DNA of 64,000 bases from Chryseobacterium sp. VAUSW3 (lineage in GTDB: Bacteria > Bacteroidota > Bacteroidia > Flavobacteriales > Weeksellaceae). The first letter of the stretch is position 1, and each line of letters starts with the position of its first letter. A program made the position numbers and the translations under genes. The stretch lies in the NCBI RefSeq assembly GCF_002205795.1, contig NZ_NIUY01000002.1, positions 744,001 through 808,000 of the forward strand. Direction: 5' to 3'. The notes under the pieces were generated by a model, which was not told the origin of the DNA, did no database searches, and saw only the letters and a program-made list of their open reading frames with translations. Of this stretch, positions 9,468 to 16,562 are shown in pieces.

Positions 9468-10463
9468 TTAGATTTTGATGGTGTGCGTATCATCCGGCTC
9501 TTCAAGGTCGGGGAGAAGTTCTGCATCAAACTGATGGGCATTATTTTTCATTTCATCGGCAATCATTTTCTCTACGCGCACTTTTTTAATGGCGATATTC
9601 AGTTCATTGCCTAAAAGAATCAAAATAATATTGAGGTTTACCCACACCATCACTAAAATAATTGAACCAATCGATCCGTAAATAACGTTGTATCGGGCAA
9701 AATCCCGCACATAAATCGCAAAGATATAAGTAAGCAGCACAAAGAGAACCGTGGTAAGAACCGCGCCGGGAATGGCCTGTTTGAAAGTGGTAATCTTAAG
9801 ACATCCTACCCAGTAAAAAAGAGCAAGTAAAATAAAATAGAAAACCGGAAACGAGAAAAATCCGATAATTTTCGACATATTTTTTACAAGCCACGAAATA
9901 TTGCTTTCCGGAGTAAAAAGCTTCAAAACTACCTCACTATAATAAACGCCGAGCAGAGACGCGATGATAAGGACAATAAACGCGATGGTGATAATAAAAG
10001 CCACGATGTACTCTTTCACCACCCCACGCTGCAGATTGGTATTGATATTAAATCCGTTAATTAAAGAGTGTGTACCATTTACCGCAAAAATCATCGCAAA
10101 AAGAATAGTGAGATTGCTGATGTTTTTCATGTTCGGAATGATGAAAGTCTGAATATAATTCGAAACATCCTGCTGAATATGCGCAGGGAAAACATTATGC
10201 ATCAGCACCTCGAAAATGTAAAACTGCAGTTTGTCGTAATGCGGAAGATAAGGAAGCAAAGACAGTAAGAAAAGGATAAAAGGGAATAGACTCAGGAAAA
10301 AACTCCACGAAATACTTGCCGCACTTCGCCCGATCTGCATTTTAAAAACACCCTGCCCGTAAATTTCAAACATTTTCCAGAGCGAAATTCCCAGTACAGG
10401 AATATGAATATCATCGAGATACTGATGGATTTTCAGAAGGAATCTAGGAGTTTTAATACCCAT
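9468..10463 (-). CDS. YihY/virulence factor BrkB family membrane protein
   Basis: 331 residues from the ATG read from 10463 (MGIKTPRFLL). A longer open frame to 10583 exists, but it would run 90 bp into the divergent rlmH gene and adds no family sequence. Six membrane helices are visible. Family landmarks are SAASISWSFFLSLFPFILFL near the N-terminus, NGTHSLINGFN in the middle and YGSIGSIILVMVWVNLNI near the end. The acidic C-terminal tail (LLPDLEEPDDTH) is cytoplasmic. Members were once named RNase BN, but that assignment belongs to another gene. The function of this envelope protein is not established. Confidence 0.88.
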   Translation of the reverse strand: MGIKTPRFLLKIHQYLDDIHIPVLGISLWKMFEIYGQGVFKMQIGRSAASISWSFFLSLFPFILFLLSLLPYLPHYDKLQFYIFEVLMHNVFPAHIQQDVSNYIQTFIIPNMKNISNLTILFAMIFAVNGTHSLINGFNINTNLQRGVVKEYIVAFIITIAFIVLIIASLLGVYYSEVVLKLFTPESNISWLVKNMSKIIGFFSFPVFYFILLALFYWVGCLKITTFKQAIPGAVLTTVLFVLLTYIFAIYVRDFARYNVIYGSIGSIILVMVWVNLNIILILLGNELNIAIKKVRVEKMIADEMKNNAHQFDAELLPDLEEPDDTHTIKI

Positions 10464-10468
10464 TAATC

Positions 10469-10476
10469 TATATTTG
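10469..10476 (+). promoter_or_regulatory. -7 element of the rlmH promoter
   Basis: TATATTTG, 17 nt before the rlmH ATG at 10494, inside the 30-nt gap between the two divergent genes. Confidence 0.5.
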
Positions 10477-10493
10477 CAGAACAAAGATAAGAA

Positions 10494-10967
10494 ATGAGAA
10501 TCAATTTGCTGTGCATTGGTAAAACCGACGATAAAGAAATCGCCAGTCTGGTAAAGTACTACCAAAACCGGCTTCCGCGACACTGGAATTTTGAAATTAC
10601 CGAAATTGCCGATGTAAAAAATGCAAAGAATCTTTCACCCGAACTTCTGAAAAAAGAAGAAGCCAAACTTTTTCTCAGCCACACCGAAAACAGTGATTTG
10701 GTGATTCTTCTCGACGAAAACGGAAAGCAGTTCACCAGCCGAGAATTTGCCGGAAAAATCGACAACTGGATGAATTTGTCGATTAAAAAAGTCTCCTTTT
10801 TTATTGGCGGAGCTTATGGATTTGCCGATGAAATTTACCAGCGTGCGAACGAAAAAATGTCGCTATCGAAAATGACATTCACGCACCAGATGATCCGCCT
10901 ATTTTTTGTAGAACAGATTTACCGCGCCGACCAGATTCTTCAGGGAAAACCTTATCATAACGACTGA
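10494..10967 (+). CDS. rlmH: 23S rRNA (pseudouridine1915-N3)-methyltransferase RlmH
   Basis: 157 residues, the standard length for this SPOUT methyltransferase. The SAM-binding trefoil-knot motifs are visible: LVILLDENGKQFTSREFA, then VSFFIGGAYGFADE (about residues 97-110), and the conserved C-terminus EQIYRADQILQGKPYHND, where the final residues form part of the active site. It methylates pseudouridine 1915 in helix 69 of 23S rRNA on assembled 70S ribosomes. It is divergent from the YihY gene and shares a 30-nt intergenic region with it. Confidence 0.96.
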   Translation: MRINLLCIGKTDDKEIASLVKYYQNRLPRHWNFEITEIADVKNAKNLSPELLKKEEAKLFLSHTENSDLVILLDENGKQFTSREFAGKIDNWMNLSIKKVSFFIGGAYGFADEIYQRANEKMSLSKMTFTHQMIRLFFVEQIYRADQILQGKPYHND

Positions 10968-11015
10968 TGCTTTTGGATTCTTGAAATCGTTGCATCGCCA
11001 CACCAACCTTTTTTG

Positions 11016-11023
11016 TATTTTTG
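11016..11023 (+). promoter_or_regulatory. -7 element upstream of the HipA-like kinase gene
   Basis: TATTTTTG ends 5 nt before the chosen ATG at 11028. A TTG at 10990-10992 is 23 nt upstream, slightly long. If functional, the mRNA is nearly leaderless. Confidence 0.4.
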
Positions 11024-11027
11024 TTTC

Positions 11028-11810
11028 ATGACTCAGGATTTAAGCTTACGCACGGTTACCGTAATGCGTTACATTTTGCCTTTAAGAGAAGGCGGCTCGC
11101 TTCCCGCTTTGGCGGAAGCCGATGACGATTTTAAATATGTGCTGAAATTCCGTGGCGGCGGTCACGGCGTAAAGATGTTGATTTCTGAGCTTTTGGGCGG
11201 AAAAATCGCAGAAATTTTGGGCCTTAAAATTCCAGAACTTGTTTTTGCAAACCTGGATGTAGATTTCGGCAGAACCGAAGGCGACGAAGAAATTCAGGAT
11301 TTATTGAAATTTTCAGAAGGTTTGAATCTTGCGCTGCATTTTATTTCCGGAGCGATTGCGTATGATGGTTCCGTAAAAGTCGATCCTTTGCTGGCTTCAA
11401 AAATTGTGTGGCTCGATGCCTACATTACCAATATCGACCGTACCTTCAAAAACACCAATCTGCTGATGTGGCACAAGGAACTTTGGGTGATCGATAACGG
11501 TGCGTCGTTCTATTTCCATCATTCGTGGATGAATTTTGAAAAACATGCGTTGAGTCCTTTTGCGTATATAAAAGATCACGTCCTGCTTCGCCAGGCTTCG
11601 ATGCTTGATGAAGCAGATGCTTTTGCCAAAACAGTTTTAAATGAAACTATTCTGCGCCAGATTGTAGAACTTATTCCTTTGGATTGGCTGCATTGGAACG
11701 ATACAGATGATTCACCCGAAGAAATTAAAGAAGTGTATTTTAATTTCCTGAAAACGCGACTGGAGAATTCCCATAACTTTGTAAATGAAGCGAAAAATGC
11801 AAGAGGTTAA
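11028..11810 (+). CDS. HipA-like kinase domain protein
   Basis: 260 residues from ATG 11028; an in-frame ATG five codons upstream lies before the -7 box. Features of a HipA-type kinase fold: a glycine-rich loop FRGGGHGVK after an invariant-looking Lys (YVLKF); a catalytic loop WLDAYITNIDRTFKNTNLL (Asp-Arg, then Asn-x-Asn); and a DFG-like metal site VIDNGASFYF. It matches the short stand-alone HipA-like family, not full HipA (about 440 aa), and lacks the N-terminal HipA subdomain. The stop overlaps the start of the DUF3037 gene, so the two are translationally coupled. No HipB-like helix-turn-helix gene is nearby, so a classical toxin-antitoxin role is not supported. The substrate is unknown. 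Confidence 0.75.
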   Translation: MTQDLSLRTVTVMRYILPLREGGSLPALAEADDDFKYVLKFRGGGHGVKMLISELLGGKIAEILGLKIPELVFANLDVDFGRTEGDEEIQDLLKFSEGLNLALHFISGAIAYDGSVKVDPLLASKIVWLDAYITNIDRTFKNTNLLMWHKELWVIDNGASFYFHHSWMNFEKHALSPFAYIKDHVLLRQASMLDEADAFAKTVLNETILRQIVELIPLDWLHWNDTDDSPEEIKEVYFNFLKTRLENSHNFVNEAKNARG

Positions 11811-12180
11811 AATTTACGAATACGCGGTGATAAGGCTGGTTCCCAAAGTTGAAAGAGAAGAATTTTTCAATATTGGACTGGTGATGTTTTCGAAACGTGA
11901 GAAATATATTCGGGTGGAGTTTCACGTTTGTCCGAAAAAATTTGAAATGATGCATTGCGCGATTGATTTTGAGGATATCCTTCAGAATCTGGAAAATTTC
12001 AAACATGTAGCCATAGGTGAAAAAGAAGGCGGAGAAATTGCAGCTTTTGATATTCCTGAACGTTTCCGGTGGCTTACAGCAGTAAGAAGTTCGGTAATCC
12101 AGACTTCGCGGCCGCATCCGGGAAAAACAATGGATTTGGATAAGACGTTTGAGAGATTGTTTGAGGAATTGGTGAAGTAA
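11785..12180 (+). CDS. DUF3037 family protein
   Basis: 131 residues. The start overlaps the kinase gene by 26 nt; an internal ATG at 11797 is also possible. Family landmarks are YEYAVIRLVPKVEREEFFNI at the N-terminus, a central helix around CAIDFEDILQNL, and the strongly conserved C-terminal FRWLTAVRSSVIQTSRPHPG followed by LERLFEELV-type residues. DUF3037 genes are repeatedly found beside short HipA-like kinases in Bacteroidota and other phyla, so the product is probably a partner or substrate of that kinase. The biochemical function is unknown. The lipoprotein gene starts 7 nt downstream. Confidence 0.75.
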   Translation: MKRKMQEVKIYEYAVIRLVPKVEREEFFNIGLVMFSKREKYIRVEFHVCPKKFEMMHCAIDFEDILQNLENFKHVAIGEKEGGEIAAFDIPERFRWLTAVRSSVIQTSRPHPGKTMDLDKTFERLFEELVK

Positions 12181-12187
12181 TAAAAAA

Positions 12188-12817
12188 ATGAAGAATTTAA
12201 ATCACTTTCTCTTATTGATGCTATTTCTATCCGTAGTTAGCTGTAAAAAGGACAACATAACATATGATGAATATGAAATAATAAATCTATTCACTCAGCA
12301 AATTAGTCCTCCCATTCCACCTCCACCTCCCGACTTTAAAAATTGGGATAAACTGGCAGAAGAAAAAAGATTGAAAATGATGGAAGAATTTTCTAAAAAA
12401 GATTCAATAGAAAAGTCCAAATTAAATTTTACGATTTATTTCAAAGATTCCTTAACAGCTCTTGAAAAAGATTTTAAAAATAAACTATTTGAAGAACACA
12501 TCGGTTTCGACGAATTCCTTTTAAAGGAAATTGATGATGACTTAACCGTTTCAAAAAAGATTGATTTAAAAAAATTGAAGTTTCCGCCGAACATTAAAGT
12601 CGTACAAAATATAGATAAAGAAAGTTCAAAATGGGATGATACTTTCCTGGGAAAATACTGGGTGTCCAGAATTATTTTTAATAGTGAAAGAACTAAAGCA
12701 GTTGTAGAATTCAACCAAATCTGTGGGCATCTGTGCGGTGGAGGCTCAAAAGTATATCTTTCGAAAACGGGTGGGAAATGGAAAATCATCCACGTGTTCG
12801 GATCATGGGTGTCCTAA
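12188..12817 (+). CDS. Lipoprotein of unknown function with poly-proline stretch
   Basis: 209 residues with a lipoprotein signal (lipobox SVVS-C, Cys19). Right after the anchor is a proline run, ISPPIPPPPPDF (about residues 40-51), likely to need EF-P for translation. A Lys/Asp/Glu-rich helical segment follows. The C-terminal 50 residues form a compact beta domain ending with ICGHLCGGGSKVYLSKTGGK and a Trp-rich edge. I do not recognise the family; the CGHLCGxG pattern occurs in other Bacteroidota hypothetical lipoproteins. The gene is more AT-rich than its neighbours, which hints at a lineage-specific or acquired gene. It may be co-transcribed with the kinase/DUF3037 pair (7-nt gap). Confidence 0.6.
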   Translation: MKNLNHFLLLMLFLSVVSCKKDNITYDEYEIINLFTQQISPPIPPPPPDFKNWDKLAEEKRLKMMEEFSKKDSIEKSKLNFTIYFKDSLTALEKDFKNKLFEEHIGFDEFLLKEIDDDLTVSKKIDLKKLKFPPNIKVVQNIDKESSKWDDTFLGKYWVSRIIFNSERTKAVVEFNQICGHLCGGGSKVYLSKTGGKWKIIHVFGSWVS

Positions 12818-12925
12818 AATATCGATGCAGCGGAGCGCCGATCCCGCATCCCAATATCAATTCAGAATCTTTTCAACAGATTGCCGTGTCATTCTATGAC
12901 TAGAGCTATAAGTGGCGCACCCACT

Positions 12926-12957
12926 CTTTGTATTCTGTGCTCTCTGTGGTTAAAAAA
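12926..12957 (+). repeat. Intergenic repeat-like sequence
   Basis: Repeating CTTTGT/TTCTGTG/TCTCTGTGG words followed by TTAAAAAA. The phrase (C/T)TCTGTGGTTAAA recurs in intergenic regions of many Bacteroidota genomes as I remember them. It is a single copy here, so only a tentative repeat call. Confidence 0.3.
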
Positions 12958-13030
12958 TTTCTGTTCCTGAATCATTTCAACCTTACGCTTACAAAACCAA
13001 GCCGTAATTACAGAAGCCAAAGAAAACTTT

Positions 13031-13062
13031 CAGCTCCCATCTTCCAGCTCCCGTCTTCCCTC
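13031..13062 (+). repeat. Pyrimidine-rich 14-bp tandem repeat next to the helicase stop codon
   Basis: Two adjacent copies of CAGCTCCC(A/G)TCTTC (13031-13044 and 13045-13058), then a truncated CCTCTCC. It sits immediately 3' of the helicase gene, which ends at 13065. Confidence 0.55.
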
Positions 13063-13064
13063 TC

Positions 13065-15392
13065 CTAAATCTTCGTCAGCTTGGCAAATTTCAGGATCAG
13101 GTTTTTCTCCCCTTCATGCTGGAATTTAACTTTAGCTTTAATGTTTTGGGGATCGGTTCCGTCTAAAAATAAAACTTCACCCACCCCAAATCTGTCGTGA
13201 CGTACTTTGTCGCCGACTTCAATATTTTCCGACGAGGCACCGCTGGGATTGGTGATTCTCGCGGTCGCCACAGGTTTCAGATTCTGAGGTGGTGACAACG
13301 GTTCGTTTCGCTGAATACTTTTCTTTTCTTCTTTCTTTTTGAAAAATTTGGGAACGGCAGGTTCATCATCAAAAATATTCGATTTGAGACCGGAATTGTT
13401 CACAAAACGACTCTCCATCGCTGGATTGATGAATTCCAGATGCTCAGCATCCATCTCGCTTAAAAAACGCGAAGGTTCGGCATCTGTGATTTTCCCCCAC
13501 TGAAATCTGGAAACTGCATAAGAGAAAAACGCCTGTTTTTCGGCCCTCGTAAGCGCTACATAAAACAACCTTCGTTCTTCTTCGAGTTCTTCACGGGTGG
13601 AAGAACTCATGAAACTCGGGAAAAGATTTTCTTCCAGACCAACCAAATGAACCACCGGAAATTCAAGACCTTTTGAGAGGTGAATCGTCATGAGTGAAAC
13701 CTGGTTGCCATCATCTTTTTTATCATTCTGCGTATCTGCAGAAAGTGCAATATTCTCTAAAAAATTTGAAAGTGAAGGGTCGCCATCTTCAATCTGCTGC
13801 TGTTCTTCGATGAACCCCTGCATCGAGTTCATGAGTTCCTGAACGTTTTCTACCCTCGAAATTCCTTCGGGAGTCTGGTCGTCTTTCAGGAACTTAATGA
13901 GGCCGGTACGTTTTGCTACTTCCATGGCAACGGTGTAGGCATTTTCGGTTTTCAGCATCACCTGGAAAGCTTTGATCATCGCCCAAAAATCTGCAAGTTT
14001 AGTAAGAATTCCGTTATTTAAACCCAACTGTGGAGCATAGATACCCAGATTATCTAAAACGCTGCTGATGGACACATTTTGGGAATCTGCAAAAACAATG
14101 AGTTTATTCTGGGTCGTTTCGCCAATTCCACGTGCCGGAAAATTGATGATTCTCGTCAGCGCTTCGCTATCGTTTTCGTTGATGAGGAGACGGAGATAAG
14201 CCACCAAATCCTTAACTTCTTTTCTTTGGTAAAAAGACAGGCCGCCAAAAACTTTGTACGGAATATTTTTTCGGCGCAGCGCATCTTCAAACGCCCTGGT
14301 TTGCGAGTTTGTACGATAAAGAATTGCAAAATCGGTAAATTTCCTTTGCTGAGAATTATGAAGTTCCCAAATATTTGACGCTACAAAATTGGCTTCATCA
14401 GCATCTGAAAGCGACCGGTACACCTTGATTTTGTCTCCTTCTTCGTTATCGCTGAATACATTTTTTTTGAACTGCTGCACGTTTTTGGAAATCACCACAT
14501 TGGCAGCATTTACGATATTTTGGGTCGAGCGGTAATTCTGTTCCAAAGAAACGGTTACGGCATCGGGATAATCTTTTTTGAAGTTCAGGATGTTGTAGAT
14601 ATTCGCACCACGGAAAGAGTAAATCGACTGCGCATCATCACCCACCACACATATATTCTCGAATTTTGAAGCCAGTGCTTTCACAATTAAATACTGTGAA
14701 TGGTTGGTATCCTGATACTCATCAACTAAAATATATCTGAAACGGTCTTGGTATTTCGCCAGCACATCGGGAAATCTTGTGAGCAGTTCATTGGTCCGCA
14801 GAAGCAGGTCATCAAAATCCATCGCCCCGTTTTTGAAACACGCTTCAACATACTTCTGGTAAATCATACCCATGTGCTTCATGTTTGCGCGCTCATCATT
14901 TTCAATAAGTTCGGGATTGTTGAAATATGCTTTTACTGTGATAAGATTATTTTTGTAATTTGAAATTCTTGCCAGAACTTTCTTTGGTTTATAGAGGTCT
15001 GCATCGATATTAAGCTCCTTCAGTACTTTTTTCAGCACGTTCAGAGAATCCTGGGTATCGTAAATGGTAAAATTTGATGGGAAACCCAAAAGATGTGCTT
15101 CGCTCCGCAGAATTCTTGCAAAAACAGAGTGAAATGTCCCCATCCATAGTGAACGGGCTTCGCTCTGCCCTACTACTTTTGCAATTCTTTCCTTCATTTC
15201 TTTCGCAGCCTTGTTGGTAAAGGTGAGCGCAAGGATATTGAAGGGATCTACAAGATTGGTAATTAAATGGGCAATCCGCATGGTAAGCACACGGGTTTTG
15301 CCGGAACCTGCGCCTGCAAGTACCATGAGTGGACCTTCTAACGTAGTTACGGCTTCATATTGTGCTTCATTCAATCCTTTCAAATAATCCAT
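13065..15392 (-). CDS. pcrA: UvrD/PcrA-type superfamily 1 DNA helicase
   Basis: 775 residues. The Q motif LNEAQYEAV is followed by the Walker A AGAGSGKTR (residues 26-34), Walker B VDEYQDTN (about 222), motif III GDDAQSIYSFRGA, motif IV QNYRST, motif V TIHLSKGLEFPVV and motif VI VALTRAE. All SF1A helicase motifs are intact. The C-terminal 50 residues (VGDKVRHDRFGVGEVLFLDG onwards) form the Tudor-like module that binds RNA polymerase in PcrA/UvrD. It is a 3'-5' helicase for nucleotide excision repair, clearing of stalled polymerase and removal of recombination intermediates. It stands alone, between a repeat-containing gap and the cold-shock genes. Confidence 0.93.
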   Translation of the reverse strand: MDYLKGLNEAQYEAVTTLEGPLMVLAGAGSGKTRVLTMRIAHLITNLVDPFNILALTFTNKAAKEMKERIAKVVGQSEARSLWMGTFHSVFARILRSEAHLLGFPSNFTIYDTQDSLNVLKKVLKELNIDADLYKPKKVLARISNYKNNLITVKAYFNNPELIENDERANMKHMGMIYQKYVEACFKNGAMDFDDLLLRTNELLTRFPDVLAKYQDRFRYILVDEYQDTNHSQYLIVKALASKFENICVVGDDAQSIYSFRGANIYNILNFKKDYPDAVTVSLEQNYRSTQNIVNAANVVISKNVQQFKKNVFSDNEEGDKIKVYRSLSDADEANFVASNIWELHNSQQRKFTDFAILYRTNSQTRAFEDALRRKNIPYKVFGGLSFYQRKEVKDLVAYLRLLINENDSEALTRIINFPARGIGETTQNKLIVFADSQNVSISSVLDNLGIYAPQLGLNNGILTKLADFWAMIKAFQVMLKTENAYTVAMEVAKRTGLIKFLKDDQTPEGISRVENVQELMNSMQGFIEEQQQIEDGDPSLSNFLENIALSADTQNDKKDDGNQVSLMTIHLSKGLEFPVVHLVGLEENLFPSFMSSSTREELEEERRLFYVALTRAEKQAFFSYAVSRFQWGKITDAEPSRFLSEMDAEHLEFINPAMESRFVNNSGLKSNIFDDEPAVPKFFKKKEEKKSIQRNEPLSPPQNLKPVATARITNPSGASSENIEVGDKVRHDRFGVGEVLFLDGTDPQNIKAKVKFQHEGEKNLILKFAKLTKI

Positions 15393-15491
15393 CTGGGCAA
15401 TAAGTTTTGGGGAACAAATTTAAAGAAATATATACGGAACTCAAAAGGTGGTTTTGCTTTCGGCATAAGTAAAGTTCAGTTCGGTCATTAA

Positions 15492-15521
15492 ACAAAAATA
15501 AAGCCCCGTTTTCGGAGCTTT
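15492..15521 (-). terminator. Rho-independent terminator after the cold-shock gene
   Basis: On the minus strand the stem AAAGCTCCG with CGGGGCTTT (one mismatch, AAAA loop) is followed by ATTTTTGTT, 27 nt past the stop codon of the gene ending at 15548. Confidence 0.75.
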
Positions 15522-15547
15522 ACATCAATTTTTATAAATGTGAACGC

Positions 15548-15739
15548 TTACGCTAATTTTACATTTACAGCGTTAAGTCCTTTGTTTCCTTGCTGAACTT
15601 CGTAAACCACCAAATCGTTTTCGCGGATTTTAGATGTTAATCCGGAAACATGAACGAAGATGTCTTCGCTACCGTTTGATGGAGTGATAAATCCGAAACC
15701 TTTTGTTTCGTTGAAAAATTTTACTGTGCCTTCTTGCAT
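15548..15739 (-). CDS. Cold-shock protein, CspA family
   Basis: A 63-residue single cold-shock domain. The RNA-binding motifs are RNP1 KGFGFITP (residues 13-20) and RNP2 DIFVHVS (about 27-33), both canonical. The N-terminus MQEGTVKFFNETKGFGFI is typical of flavobacterial Csp proteins. It binds single-stranded nucleic acid and melts mRNA structure, acting as an RNA chaperone in cold or during growth transitions. It lies 22 nt downstream of a second cold-shock-domain gene in the same direction, so the pair probably shares the long-leader transcript from about 16415. Confidence 0.95.
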   Translation of the reverse strand: MQEGTVKFFNETKGFGFITPSNGSEDIFVHVSGLTSKIRENDLVVYEVQQGNKGLNAVNVKLA

Positions 15740-15761
15740 TGTATTGTTGTTAATTATGTTA

Positions 15762-16196
15762 CTATTTTACGAGCTGAATGTTTACAGCTGAAAAACCTTT
15801 AGGTGATCTTTCTTTTTCGAAAGAAACCTTGTTGCCTTTCTTCACCGCGTGTGCACAGTTGTTCTCGTGGAAGAAAATATTTTCCTGTGTACCATTTTCA
15901 GCGATAAATCCGTAGCCTTTATCACTTAAAAAAGTCACAATTCCTGTTTTTAAAGTTTCTTCAGCCTCAATTGGCGCGGCACCAAGCTGAATGTCGTTAA
16001 GATCAATACCTTCGCGGTTTTGTTCTCCCGGAGGCGTTTCTGTTAACTGCCCGTTTGCATCAACGTAAAGGAACATCTCGTCTAAAGCTTTCCCTTTGTT
16101 GTTGTTGTTTTTGCGCTCTTCACGCTTTAAAGATTTCTCTTTTTGTTTTTGAAGTTTTTTCTTGAAATTTTCTTTTTTTGAGAAAGAATCTGCCAT
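15762..16196 (-). CDS. Cold-shock domain protein with basic N-terminal extension
   Basis: 144 residues in two parts. Residues 1-36 are extremely Lys/Arg/Asn-rich (KKKLQKQKEKSLKREERKNN), predicted disordered or helical and nucleic-acid binding. Residues 37-80 form an acidic linker with EMFLYVDANGQLTETPPGE. Residues 82-144 are a cold-shock domain with RNP1 KGYGFIAE and a modified RNP2 NIFFHEN. The two-part layout resembles other flavobacterial Csp-fusion proteins. It is probably an RNA chaperone or ribosome-associated factor. It is the first gene of a two-gene cold-shock unit behind a leader of roughly 220 nt. Confidence 0.9.
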   Translation of the reverse strand: MADSFSKKENFKKKLQKQKEKSLKREERKNNNNKGKALDEMFLYVDANGQLTETPPGEQNREGIDLNDIQLGAAPIEAEETLKTGIVTFLSDKGYGFIAENGTQENIFFHENNCAHAVKKGNKVSFEKERSPKGFSAVNIQLVK

Positions 16197-16562
16197 ATAT
16201 TATAATCGTATTTAAGTTTATGATAACCACTTCGGCCCACTTTAGCCTCTAAATTTAACCTGATAATGAAATCTGAAAGCGCGTTCCCACGATATAAGAA
16301 ATCAAAAATTCGGGTAATAAAGTATAAAAGCAGCTGCGAAATAGCGAAAACTGATAAGAAAAAATGTAGATTCTAAACGGTATTAGATAAAGCAAGGCAG
16401 TTGCCTCTTATAAATTATCCTACAAAGATACAATAATTAATCGGAGGAGACAAAAACGCCGAAGATTATTGAAATTAAGAAACCTTTAAATATAATTTTT
16501 TAAACAAAAACATGTAACAAATGCTTACTTTAGAACACTTATAAAAAAAATTTACATTTAAT
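16197..16562. other. 366-nt divergent intergenic region with long 5' leader
   Basis: No protein-coding frame is supported. On the minus strand a full promoter at 16423-16456 implies a leader of about 220 nt (about 16415 down to 16197) before the cold-shock gene. The leader includes a small self-complementary element (AGGCAACTGCCT, 16396-16407). On the plus strand the last 60 nt must hold the start of the M16 peptidase transcript; TACTTTAG near 16527 is the only weak -7 candidate. Confidence 0.6.
16423..16456 (-). promoter_or_regulatory. Promoter of the cold-shock gene pair
   Basis: On the minus strand TTTTTG (16451-16456), a 20-nt spacer, then TATCTTTG (16423-16430). Both elements and the spacing match the Bacteroidota vegetative promoter. 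The implied start is about 220 nt before the coding region. Confidence 0.75.

Noticed and set aside
10464-10583. Longer N-terminus of the YihY protein
   Set aside because: It would overlap the rlmH coding region by 90 bp, adds no family sequence, and a natural ATG exists at 10463.
11028-12180. HipA toxin with DUF3037 as antitoxin
   Set aside because: The kinase is a short HipA-like form without the HipA N-terminal subdomain, the gene order is kinase first, and no HipB-like DNA-binding protein is present. Only a coupled pair can be claimed.
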